A model generated the notes under the pieces. The model made no database searches, was not told where the DNA came from, and saw only the letters and a program-made list of their open reading frames with translations. A stretch of 22,558 nt of DNA, from assembly GCA_021779415.1 (NCBI GenBank), contig JAJYAS010000002.1:1-22558 (forward strand). Direction: 5' to 3'. The DNA is from Bacillota bacterium (GTDB taxonomy: Bacteria > Bacillota_B > Desulfitobacteriia > Desulfitobacteriales > Desulfitobacteriaceae). Made by a program: the position numbers and the translations under genes. Every line of letters begins with the position of its first letter. The stretch's first letter is position 1. Below are positions 7,847 through 15,108 of this stretch, piece by piece.

Positions 7847-8716
7847 ATGCTGACAGTTAGCCAGTTAATTGAGGAATTCGAATTGGAGGTTATTGCAGGG
7901 CGTGAGGGAGTAAGCAAAGAAATTTCAGACTATAGCTTGAAACGTCCGAGCGCTGAATTGGTGGGATTCTTAACGCATTTTACTCCCCAGCGAATTCAAG
8001 TGTATGGACGGACGGAATTGGGACTCATCCAGCAATTTGAAGAGTCCGTGCGGCGCGAGCATCTTGCTCAAGTCATGGTTGCAGAAGTCCCTTGTGTGAT
8101 TGTAACACGGGGTTTGACGATCCCTGTGGAGTTTATTGAATTGGCTGCTGAACGGAAGATTCCTCTCTTGACGACCCATCGATCGACAACCCAACTTTTT
8201 TATCTTTTAATCCGATATCTCACCAATCAGTTGGCTCCCAGCACACTTGTGCACGGTGTCTTAGTGGATGTGTACGGAGTGGGGGTATTGATTACGGGCG
8301 AGAGTGGAATCGGTAAAAGTGAGGCAGCTTTAGAATTAATCAAAAGTGGGCATTTGTTGGTTGCCGATGATGCGGTGGAAGTTAGGAGGGTTGATGAAGA
8401 AAGTTTACGGGGAACTGCTCCAATTCGGATCCAGCATTTACTGGAGGTACGCGGTTTAGGAATTCTTGATGTGACGGCGTTGTTTGGAGCGGGTGCTGTG
8501 CGGGATGAAAAAGATATCCAGCTTATTGTTCACTTGGAAGAATGGCAACGAGAAAAATTTTATGATCGTTTAGGTATAGATCCGCCTCTAACACGACAGA
8601 TTTTAGGGATCTCGATTCCGGAGATCACGGTTCCGGTTCGTCCTGGGCGTAATCTAGCTACAATTATTGAAGTAGCAGTGATGAAAAATAGACTTAGGTC
8701 ACAGAAGGAACGCTAA
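7847..8716 (+). CDS. hprK: HPr kinase/phosphorylase
   Basis: This 289-residue bifunctional enzyme phosphorylates HPr at Ser46 and dephosphorylates it, in response to fructose-1,6-bisphosphate, ATP and phosphate; in Firmicutes this drives CcpA-dependent catabolite control. The N-terminal regulatory domain covers about residues 1-125. The catalytic domain has the segment HGVLVDVYGVGVLITG, a Walker A GESGIGKS at residues 151-158, and the family signature EVRGLGILDV from residue 200. ATG 7847 is preferred to ATG 7829 because AGAAGGTG at 7834-7841 is correctly spaced from it. The gene lies behind ptsI across a 40-bp palindrome. Its stop overlaps the stop of the convergent NlpC/P60 gene by 4 bases. 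Confidence 0.93.
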   Translation: MLTVSQLIEEFELEVIAGREGVSKEISDYSLKRPSAELVGFLTHFTPQRIQVYGRTELGLIQQFEESVRREHLAQVMVAEVPCVIVTRGLTIPVEFIELAAERKIPLLTTHRSTTQLFYLLIRYLTNQLAPSTLVHGVLVDVYGVGVLITGESGIGKSEAALELIKSGHLLVADDAVEVRRVDEESLRGTAPIRIQHLLEVRGLGILDVTALFGAGAVRDEKDIQLIVHLEEWQREKFYDRLGIDPPLTRQILGISIPEITVPVRPGRNLATIIEVAVMKNRLRSQKER

Positions 8717-9444
8717 AATACTCGTTTCGCTCCTACATAGGAGGATTGCCAATAGGATCCCAGTGTATAAATAGTTACTCCTTTGGAGCTGGCCGCATTG
8801 ATGAACTGGTTATTGCCAACATAGAGGCCCTCATGATCGACGACTCCATTTTTAGCTAGGGAAAAGAAGACCAAATCTCCGGGTTGTAGATTGCTAAACG
8901 AGACAGGAGTACCGACCTGAAACTGATCACGCGAAACTCTGGGAAGACTGATCCCGTTTTTAGCAAAAACGTACTGAACAAAACCTGAACAGTCGAATCC
9001 TGCGGGTGTGGTCCCACCGTAAAGATAGGGTACACCGATATATTGTTCACTAGTGGCTATAATGGCACTTGCTTTCGAGGGCTGTGAAGAGGAGTTAGAG
9101 GACGAGGACGAGGTCAAAGTCGAGTTGGAGGACGTACTTATGGAGCGTGAGGGTTGTTGCGTACTTATCGAACGAGATAATTGAGTTTGTCTCTGTGCAG
9201 CTAGAGCGGAGAGAGTTTGGTTGTTGACAGTAGCTGGGATGCTAGCTACTGTCGCTTGAGTTTCTGTGGCGTTGGGGACGGTCACCATTGGTTGGGGCGT
9301 AACAGACACTGCCGATGGTTGTTCTCTCATCAATATGTCTTTAGTAATGGTTAAAGGGGAAGCTGTGATAATTGTAAAAAGCAAGAATGCAGAAATGACG
9401 GGAACTAGGAGAATGGGCAATTTTATACTCTTCAAACTCTTCAT
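8713..9444 (-). CDS. NlpC/P60 (C40) cell-wall peptidase, exported or membrane-anchored
   Basis: This 243-residue protein has a basic N-terminus and one hydrophobic segment at about residues 8-30 (signal peptide or anchor). A Ser/Thr/Gln-rich linker covers about 40-125, with the hexapeptide SRSIST repeated (residues 90-95 and 99-104) and a long serine run. The C-terminal NlpC/P60 domain runs from about 128 to 243. Cys152 lies in AGFDCSGFVQYVF and His204 in VDHEGLYVG. The third catalytic position reads Asn216 (FINA) where many relatives have His (FIHA); Asn is tolerated in the family. It probably cleaves peptidoglycan stem peptides outside the membrane. ATG 9444 is chosen over ATG 9453 because the AAAGGA site overlaps the latter. 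The sequence gives no specific role such as sporulation, division or germination. Confidence 0.85.
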   Translation of the reverse strand: MKSLKSIKLPILLVPVISAFLLFTIITASPLTITKDILMREQPSAVSVTPQPMVTVPNATETQATVASIPATVNNQTLSALAAQRQTQLSRSISTQQPSRSISTSSNSTLTSSSSSNSSSQPSKASAIIATSEQYIGVPYLYGGTTPAGFDCSGFVQYVFAKNGISLPRVSRDQFQVGTPVSFSNLQPGDLVFFSLAKNGVVDHEGLYVGNNQFINAASSKGVTIYTLGSYWQSSYVGAKRVF

Positions 9445-9514
9445 TTTCTTCATCCTTTCAGTAATATTTCTAGTGAGTAGGGGTTAGAGTAAGCGTTAAC
9501 TGGCAACTGCATTT

Positions 9515-9527
9515 AACTCGACGAGTT
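9515..9527. promoter_or_regulatory. 13-bp inverted repeat, possible operator
   Basis: AACTCG-A-CGAGTT is a perfect 6-bp inverted repeat around one base. It lies just downstream of the predicted transcription start (about 9528) of the minus-strand NlpC/P60 gene, where a repressor could act. No cognate regulator is recognised. Confidence 0.3.
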
Positions 9528-9534
9528 GTCTCTT

Positions 9535-9563
9535 AGTATAACGTATAATGTCAGGTTTGTCCT
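9535..9563 (-). promoter_or_regulatory. Possible promoter of the NlpC/P60 gene
   Basis: Read on the minus strand, AGGACA (9563-9558, 4 of 6 matches) is separated by 17 bases from TATACT (9540-9535, 5 of 6 matches). It would leave an untranslated leader of about 85 bases before the ATG at 9444. Confidence 0.4.
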
Positions 9564-9733
9564 TGGTGCTTTATTCCAATCGAGAAATAGTGGCGATCAT
9601 CCAAGTGAATTAAATTATTTAAGCAATGGAGATTATTTATAAGTAAGTTTGAGAGTTTTTGCAAACAATAATTATAAGTTCTAAGGTCGAATCATTTAGG
9701 TAATAACTTAGTGAACATCATTTCAATAAAGGG

Positions 9734-9739
9734 TATAAT
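9734..9739 (+). promoter_or_regulatory. -10 box of the phasin-like gene
   Basis: A perfect TATAAT lies 22 bases upstream of the start codon of the small phasin-like gene. The region 17 bases before it (GTGAAC, 9711-9716) is a weak -35. The sequence after the -10 contains the ribosome site AAGGGGGAG (9746-9754). Confidence 0.4.
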
Positions 9740-9761
9740 AGGAAAAAGGGGGAGAAAAAGT

Positions 9762-10052
9762 ATGAAAGATTTTATTAGCAAAGGGCTGGCTCTGGGCTTA
9801 GGATTAGCGGTGGTTAGTAAAGAACAAATCGAGAAGCTGGTTGACGAATTAGTGAAAAGAGGGGAAGTTTCAACGGCCGAATCGAAGGAATTGGTGCGTG
9901 AGTTGTTTGAGAAAGGGGAAGCCGAAAAAAAGGAAATGAATTCGAGAATTCAACAACAAATTGAAAAACTTCTCAAAGACCTCAATGTTCCTACCAAAGC
10001 CGATCTGGAACGCCTAGAACAGCGTATCCAAGAGTTGGAAAACAAGGCGTAA
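9762..10052 (+). CDS. Phasin-like small coiled-coil protein
   Basis: This 96-residue, highly charged protein has a short hydrophobic N-terminal stretch (KGLALGLGLAVVS, about residues 6-18) followed by helices rich in Glu/Lys. They include EQIEKLVDELVKRGEV, a KELVRELFEKGE segment and a C-terminal leucine-heptad coiled coil (ADLERLEQRIQELENKA). This is the pattern of proteins annotated as phasin family or PHA granule-associated (PhaF-like) in Firmicutes. No PHA synthase gene is in the window, so a storage-granule role is unproven; a membrane-surface or scaffold role is equally possible. ATG 9762 is chosen from AAGGGGGAG 8 bases upstream; the longer frame from GTG 9711 runs through the -10 box and is rejected. 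A kinase of the UbiB family follows. Confidence 0.7.
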   Translation: MKDFISKGLALGLGLAVVSKEQIEKLVDELVKRGEVSTAESKELVRELFEKGEAEKKEMNSRIQQQIEKLLKDLNVPTKADLERLEQRIQELENKA

Positions 10053-10078
10053 GAACACAAAGAATTAGATCACAAAGA

Positions 10079-10117
10079 GTAGATAGAGGGCCTGAATGAC
10101 TCAGGCCCTCTATCTAC
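10079..10117. terminator. 17-bp perfect hairpin after the phasin-like gene
   Basis: GTAGATAGAGGGCCTGA (10079-10095) and its exact complement (10101-10117) enclose the 5-base loop ATGAC. The stem is long and GC-rich at its loop end and lies 26 bases after the phasin-like stop codon. The 3' side (ATAATTCATATATC) is AT-rich but has no real U-tract, so terminator function is probable rather than certain. Confidence 0.5.
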
Positions 10118-10150
10118 ATAATTCATATATCTGCTGATGCGATATGATAC

Positions 10151-10206
10151 TTTCGAATTTCGAATCTCGAATCTCAAACTACGAATCAAGAACCAAGAAC
10201 ATCGAG
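10151..10206. repeat. Degenerate heptameric tandem repeat, 8 units
   Basis: Eight consecutive 7-base units can be read: TTTCGAA, TTTCGAA, TCTCGAA, TCTCAAA, CTACGAA, TCAAGAA, CCAAGAA and CATCGAG. The consensus is about TYTCGAA, with drift towards the 3' end. It sits between the hairpin at 10079-10117 and the ribosome site of the UbiB-family gene. A related four-unit version occurs at 20712-20739. Confidence 0.6.
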
Positions 10207-10228
10207 ATAGTAAAGGGGACTTTTTCAT

Positions 10229-11905
10229 ATGATTGGGAAGAGAATACGACACTTGAAACGATATCGAGATGTCGCTAAAGTCCTAGCGCGTCATGGTTTT
10301 GGTTTTTTTGTAGAGGAGATTGGGCTATTACATATGCTATCCTTGCCCAAACGGCTGTTCGCGGATATGGAAGAGATTGATCCTAAGTCCGTTGGGGAAC
10401 GGATACGCCAGGTGATTGAGGAGCTGGGTCCAACTTATGTCAAGATCGGCCAGATGGCCAGTACGCGAGCGGATGTCATACCAGCGGATATTCTGCACGA
10501 ATTGGAGAAATTACAAGATAATGTTCCCCCATTTTCCTTTGAAGCTGTAAGCAGAATCATCGAAGAGGAACTCGGTTCCCCTCTGGGGGAAATTTATTCT
10601 TCATTTGACGAAAAGGCGCTCGCCGCTGCTTCCATTGGTCAGGTTCATTGTGCCCGGTTGCATACAGGTGAGAAGGTTGCTGTTAAGGTACAGCGTCCCC
10701 AAATTAAGGCTATGATTGAAACAGACTTGGAAATCTTAATGGATTTAGCCACCTTGGCGGAACATCGTATGGAGAGAATGGAACGTCTGCAATTACGAGA
10801 TGTCGTCGAGGAGTTTGCCAAATCGTTGCGCAATGAGCTAGATTACACCGTTGAAGCCAGAAATTCGGAGAAAATTGCTAAGCAATTCAAGAGTGATCCT
10901 ACGATTTATATCCCAACCATCCATTGGGACTATTCGACTCAAACCGTGCTTACGATGGAGTTTGTTGAAGGACAAAAGCTCAATCAGTTTGAGGGCTTTG
11001 ATGAGGAGGGGTATGACCGAAAGGCCTTAGCAGAACACTTGGTAAAGGCGCTTTTTCATCAGGTACTAATCGAAGGGTTTTTTCATGCTGACCCACATCC
11101 CGGAAATATCCTCTTGTTGGAAGGCGGTGTGATCGCTTTTATAGATTTTGGCATGGTGGGAAGGCTCACCTTAGATATGAAAAATAATTTTGCCTCCGTA
11201 GTCATCGCTATGATGCGCCAGAATACCGAGAGTATGATTAAAGCTGTATTACGAATAGGTATTGTGCCCGATGATGTAAAGTTATCCCTTCTGACCAACG
11301 ACGTGGATGAATTGCGGGAAAACTATGTGGATGTCCCCATGAGTCGAATCAGCTTAGGTGAAGCGATTAGTGACCTCTTTGAGGTTGCTTTTCGGCATCG
11401 AATTCGCATACCCTCAGACTTTACTTTGTTGGCCAAATGTTTACTGACTTTGGAAGGGATTGTGGAAAAACTCGACCCTCAGCTCAGTATTATGGACATG
11501 GCGGAACCGTTTGGTATTCAACTCCTGAAGGAACGGTATCGGCCAAGCACGATTGCAGGGAGGATCTGGCATAACATTACGGATTATGGAGATCTTCTCG
11601 TGGACCTTCCCAAGCAACTGAAAGATCTAATGCGAGACATGGTGCGTGGACGAGTTCGCTTAGAAGTGAGTGTTCCAGAACTTGATATTTTTCTGAGAAA
11701 ATTAGACCGCATTACAAATCAACTTTCTTTTAGCATCATTTTACTTTCGTTCAGTATTGTTATGGCTGGTCTTATTATTGCTTCTTCTTTGGGAAGTCAG
11801 CCCATTTTAATTTGGCGGATTCCTGCAATTGAGATAGGTTTTGGAATGGCTACGCTCATGTTACTCTGGTTGTTTGTTTCTATTTTTAAATCCGGAAAGT
11901 TTTAG
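10229..11905 (+). CDS. UbiB/AarF (ABC1/ADCK) family atypical kinase-like protein
   Basis: This 558-residue protein has the hallmarks of the UbiB/ADCK family. These are the KxGQ motif (KIGQ, residues 72-75), the alanine-rich loop AAASIGQV (132-139) in place of a P-loop, the lysine in VAVKVQRP (Lys153), the HADPHPGN catalytic segment, the IDFG metal-binding motif, and two C-terminal hydrophobic helices (about 500-525 and 530-555) that anchor it in the membrane. Relatives support isoprenoid-quinone synthesis or lipid handling. In an anaerobic Firmicute the quinone would be menaquinone, so a ubiquinone label is inappropriate. AAAGGGG at 10212-10218 serves ATG 10229. It lies directly behind the phasin-like gene but is separated from it by a hairpin and repeat, so co-transcription is uncertain. 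Confidence 0.88.
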   Translation: MIGKRIRHLKRYRDVAKVLARHGFGFFVEEIGLLHMLSLPKRLFADMEEIDPKSVGERIRQVIEELGPTYVKIGQMASTRADVIPADILHELEKLQDNVPPFSFEAVSRIIEEELGSPLGEIYSSFDEKALAAASIGQVHCARLHTGEKVAVKVQRPQIKAMIETDLEILMDLATLAEHRMERMERLQLRDVVEEFAKSLRNELDYTVEARNSEKIAKQFKSDPTIYIPTIHWDYSTQTVLTMEFVEGQKLNQFEGFDEEGYDRKALAEHLVKALFHQVLIEGFFHADPHPGNILLLEGGVIAFIDFGMVGRLTLDMKNNFASVVIAMMRQNTESMIKAVLRIGIVPDDVKLSLLTNDVDELRENYVDVPMSRISLGEAISDLFEVAFRHRIRIPSDFTLLAKCLLTLEGIVEKLDPQLSIMDMAEPFGIQLLKERYRPSTIAGRIWHNITDYGDLLVDLPKQLKDLMRDMVRGRVRLEVSVPELDIFLRKLDRITNQLSFSIILLSFSIVMAGLIIASSLGSQPILIWRIPAIEIGFGMATLMLLWLFVSIFKSGKF

Positions 11906-11947
11906 TTGTTGTATTCTTGGGGTACCCTATTCCTGAGGTGAACAAAG

Positions 11948-12991
11948 ATGGCAAGAGAATTTATACCTACTCGCGTGTTTTATGAGTCCGGTGTGCTGGA
12001 TTATCCATTAGGGAAAACCCTAGTCCAGCAGTTTAGGCACTTGGGAATCCCCCTTACTCCTACTACATCCCATAATCGGGTGACCGGAATTCCTGATAAA
12101 ACCCTTGCTGAAGCGTATCGGGAAGCCAAGAGAACCTTAGTCCTCGGAGTTCGTCGTAGTAAGACGTTCCAATCCTGTAAACCGTCCGCTCATTATCAGT
12201 TGCCACTTGTCACCAGTTGCCCGGGCATGTGCGAATATTGTTATCTGGCGACAACCTTAGGGAAAAAACCTTATGTCAGGGTATATGTGAATCTCAAAGA
12301 AATTTTAGACATTGCCTCATCGTTGATTAGTGAAAGGCTCCCGGAGATTACTCGCTTCGAAGGAGCTGCCACTTCAGATCCACTTCCGGTTGAGCATTAT
12401 ACAGGAGCCTTGAAGCAGACCATAGAATTCTTTGGGCAAGAACCGAACGGTCGTTTTCGTTTTGTCACGAAATTTACAGCAGTAGACAGTCTGCTTGATG
12501 CTCAACATGAAGGACATACACGTTTTCGCTTTAGTTTAAATTGTGACGTGGTAGTGGATAAATTTGAACATTTGACCCCATCTCCGGAAGATAGGATAAT
12601 TGCAGCAGGTAAAGTGTTAAACGCTGAGTATCCCTTAGGGTTTATTATTGCTCCGATTTTTCGATTTCAAGGGTGGCAAGAAGCTTATCGGAGGTTATTG
12701 GAGCGCTCTGCGGATGAATTGGCAAAAAAGGCTCCGTCCGGTTGGTCTTCGGAGCAGCTAACGCTTGAATTCATCTCACATCGTTTTACTTTGAAAGCGA
12801 AAGCCAACATTTTAGAGGTCTTCCAAAATTCCTCTCTCCCAATGGCAGAGGATGAGCGAAAGTTTAAATATGGGCAGTTTGGCTATGGAAAATATATCTA
12901 CAAGCCGGAAGAGATGGAGGAGTTGAGAGAGTTTTTCCTGGAGCAAGCTAAGTGTTACTTTCCGTTAGCACACGTGGAGTATTTTATTTAA
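11948..12991 (+). CDS. splB: Spore photoproduct lyase, clostridial cysteine type
   Basis: This 347-residue radical-SAM enzyme splits the spore photoproduct thymine dimer in DNA during germination. The cluster motif CPGMCEYC places Cys91, Cys95 and Cys98 at the same numbers as the Bacillus enzyme, with Tyr97 and Tyr99 of the proposed radical relay present. At position 141, where Bacillus SplB has its hydrogen-donor Cys (ASCTSD), this protein has Ala (GAATSD). It has Cys77 instead in FQSCKPSAHY, matching the alternative cysteine described for the Clostridium acetobutylicum enzyme (Cys74). Length and C-terminus (KYGQFGYGKYIY) are typical. The ribosome site CTGAGGTG at about 11933-11940 precedes ATG 11948. 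The stop overlaps the convergent lutC stop by 4 bases. Its presence marks the organism as a spore former. Confidence 0.93.
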   Translation: MAREFIPTRVFYESGVLDYPLGKTLVQQFRHLGIPLTPTTSHNRVTGIPDKTLAEAYREAKRTLVLGVRRSKTFQSCKPSAHYQLPLVTSCPGMCEYCYLATTLGKKPYVRVYVNLKEILDIASSLISERLPEITRFEGAATSDPLPVEHYTGALKQTIEFFGQEPNGRFRFVTKFTAVDSLLDAQHEGHTRFRFSLNCDVVVDKFEHLTPSPEDRIIAAGKVLNAEYPLGFIIAPIFRFQGWQEAYRRLLERSADELAKKAPSGWSSEQLTLEFISHRFTLKAKANILEVFQNSSLPMAEDERKFKYGQFGYGKYIYKPEEMEELREFFLEQAKCYFPLAHVEYFI

Positions 12992-13671
12992 TCTTCTACA
13001 ATGACAACATAAACTTCAACTGGTCCATGGACACCAATTGATAGGTCCATTTCAATGTCAGATGTCCGGCTCGGGCCAGTGATCAGCTCGATGGCGGAGG
13101 GCGGGCTTCCTGAAGCTGAAACCTCTTCTAGAACTTCCCCGAGGTTATCTCTGAGCTTGGAAGCTTCGATGAATGTGAGATGGCGAGGGGGAATAAGGCT
13201 CACAGCGCGTCCACGCTGAGGGTCGCTGTTGATTACAACCGTGCCGGAAAGAGCGATTCCCCAATCAGCGCCCGTTATGCCCAGTTCGGCTTGGGCAGCG
13301 ATGGCGTGACGCTCACGCGGATCTAGAGCAGCGTGGGTATAACGGACTAGAGGCCAGTTCAGGGTGGAAAAGGCGGCTTCGACAAGCGGTGGGAGCATGT
13401 CCCAGGCTACAATAGATTTCTTGTTAAGCCAATTCAGGTCGAGGTCTCCAAACCATTCTTGGAGGCTGTGAATAATGTCGTCTTCAGACTTTACGACAGC
13501 TCCTTTGCCCCCAAGGGCTTGCCAATTGTGTAGGAAGACTGCAGTTCGCTCCCCAGGATCGGATAAGTGATATTGAGGGATTTGAAGGGACACAGGTTCC
13601 GGGGGTTCAGTGGGGGTGGAACGCCCCAACTTTTCCGCCAGTTGGCTGATAAAATCATTGGCATTTGTCAT
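12988..13671 (-). CDS. lutC: Lactate utilization protein LutC (LUD domain)
   Basis: This 227-residue protein is a LUD-domain (DUF162) subunit of the LutABC system, which oxidises L-lactate to pyruvate in the cytoplasm. Recognisable segments are GITGADWGIALSGTVVI, LIPPRHLTFIEAS and the C-terminal ELITGPSRTSDIEMDLSIGVHGP. It has no cysteine cluster of its own, as expected for LutC. The ATG at 13671 follows GAGGTGAG at correct spacing; the upstream in-frame GTG at 13680 lies within that site. It is the last gene of lutA-lutB-lutC, 24 bases after lutB, and converges on splB with a 4-base overlap of stop codons. Confidence 0.9.
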   Translation of the reverse strand: MTNANDFISQLAEKLGRSTPTEPPEPVSLQIPQYHLSDPGERTAVFLHNWQALGGKGAVVKSEDDIIHSLQEWFGDLDLNWLNKKSIVAWDMLPPLVEAAFSTLNWPLVRYTHAALDPRERHAIAAQAELGITGADWGIALSGTVVINSDPQRGRAVSLIPPRHLTFIEASKLRDNLGEVLEEVSASGSPPSAIELITGPSRTSDIEMDLSIGVHGPVEVYVVIVED

Positions 13672-13695
13672 TGTTCTCACCTCGTTATTCCGTAA

Positions 13696-15108
13696 TTATT
13701 TTGTTTTTGAATCTGTCCACATTTTCATAAAGGGTTCAGGAGAAACCATGGGAAGGGTTCGGCTTTTGGTCCAGTTGGAAAGAGGAGGTGGCCCGCCTAC
13801 AATTCGACCATTCCGAACGAATGGGTGTTGTAATCGCGCACCCAGACGGATCATCCGACGCAGGGTTTTCTCGTGGGTGAAGAGGTATCGATAGGCTCGG
13901 AAGATTTTTTGCTCGACCGGCGGGATGTGTCCACTGAGAGTCTTTCGTACTCTGAGTTTCACTAGAAGATCATGGAGCGGGATGTGAACCGGGCAGGCCT
14001 CAGAGCAAGCACCACAAAGCGAAGAGAAGAAGGGAAGATGTCCCCATTTATCCCAGTCTTTTTCCAAGAGGGGCGTGATCACGGAGCCGATCGGGCCCGC
14101 ATAAACAGAGCCATAGGCGTGCCCACCAATTTGACGGTAGACAGGGCAAACATTAAAGCAGGCTCCGCACCGGATACAGTTTAAGGCGGTGCGAAAGGTT
14201 GCATCTCCCAAAATTTCCGAGCGGTTATGGTCAAGGATGACGAGGTGGAATTCTTCGGGGCCATCCGACTCAGCGGGTTGCTTAGGGGGGGTGAGGAGCG
14301 TTGTATAACTGGAGAGCCGCTGTCCAGTTGCGCTTCGAGCCAGAAGATTGAGTAAAACGTCGAGTTCCCTAAAGGAGGGAACAATTCGTTCCATGCCCAT
14401 GAGCGTGATTTGAACGCGTGGTAGAGTACTTACCATTCGTCCATTGCCTTCATTGGTGACCATCACAATACTTCCAGTCTTAGCCACAGCAAAGTTACAG
14501 CCCGTGATGCCGATGTCTCCATGTAGGAACTTTTCTCGCATTTGCGTGCGCACGAAACGAGTTAGGGTTGGGGTGTCAGAACTCAGAGTTTGTCCGGCAA
14601 TGGGTTCAAATAAATCTGCAACCTGCTGCCTTGTTTTGTGCATGGCCGGTACAATAATGTGTGAAGGGGGTTCGCCCGCAACTTGGAGGATATACTCACC
14701 GAGGTCTGTTTCTACGACGCTAACGCCGTCACTTTCTAAAGCAGGATTAAGATGGATTTCTTCAGAAACCATAGATTTGGATTTAATAACGCTTTTTGCT
14801 TCCTGCTTGCCCACAATGCTACGTACGATCTCTACTGCTTCCGCTGGCGTCTTGGCCAGATGGACATGTCCTCCGTTTTTTTCGACTTGTCCAATGAGTT
14901 GCTTGAGATAATAGTCTAAATTGGCGACGACATGAGTACGAATGGTTTGCCCAGCTTGACGCCACTGTTCCCAATCCCCTAGTTCCTCGGCAGCTTTATA
15001 TTTACTAAGACGCAAACGGTCAGTGGCTCTGCGCGTGGCTTTGCGTAGAAATTCGTTGGAAAGGGCTTTATCGACCCGTTTCTCAACAATGAGTTTATAG
15101 GTACTCAT
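13696..15108 (-). CDS. lutB: Lactate utilization iron-sulfur protein LutB
   Basis: This 470-residue subunit combines an N-terminal LUD domain (about residues 60-300, with HGDIGITGCNFAVAKTGSIVMVTNEGN) and a ferredoxin-like domain binding two 4Fe-4S clusters. Their ligands are Cys311, Cys314, Cys317 and Cys321 (CIRCGACFNVCP), and Cys365, Cys368 and Cys372 (CGACSEACP). It is expected to pass electrons from lactate oxidation towards the membrane or an electron-transfer protein. The start ATG overlaps the lutA stop (ATGA, 15105-15108), so translation is likely coupled; a GGGGAGGG site lies in the end of lutA. The C-terminal tail of about 60 residues is basic and Pro-rich, as in family members. Confidence 0.92.
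   Translation of the reverse strand: MSTYKLIVEKRVDKALSNEFLRKATRRATDRLRLSKYKAAEELGDWEQWRQAGQTIRTHVVANLDYYLKQLIGQVEKNGGHVHLAKTPAEAVEIVRSIVGKQEAKSVIKSKSMVSEEIHLNPALESDGVSVVETDLGEYILQVAGEPPSHIIVPAMHKTRQQVADLFEPIAGQTLSSDTPTLTRFVRTQMREKFLHGDIGITGCNFAVAKTGSIVMVTNEGNGRMVSTLPRVQITLMGMERIVPSFRELDVLLNLLARSATGQRLSSYTTLLTPPKQPAESDGPEEFHLVILDHNRSEILGDATFRTALNCIRCGACFNVCPVYRQIGGHAYGSVYAGPIGSVITPLLEKDWDKWGHLPFFSSLCGACSEACPVHIPLHDLLVKLRVRKTLSGHIPPVEQKIFRAYRYLFTHEKTLRRMIRLGARLQHPFVRNGRIVGGPPPLSNWTKSRTLPMVSPEPFMKMWTDSKTK

Larger units (their letters stand above)
9445..9761. other. Intergenic region between divergent NlpC/P60 and phasin-like genes
   Basis: About 317 bases contain no gene that I can support. It holds a probable promoter for each flanking gene and a 13-bp inverted repeat (9515-9527), listed separately. 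The rest is AT-rich and featureless. Confidence 0.6.

Noticed and set aside
9487..9501. Possible catabolite-responsive element (GAGTAAGCGTTAACT) upstream of the NlpC/P60 gene
   Set aside because: The 3' part matches the cre consensus but the first two conserved positions (W and T) do not, and the gene has no obvious carbon-source role.
9711..9761. N-terminal extension of the phasin-like protein from GTG 9711
   Set aside because: It runs through a perfect TATAAT (9734-9739), and a good ribosome site (AAGGGGGAG) sits before ATG 9762; family members start near that Met.
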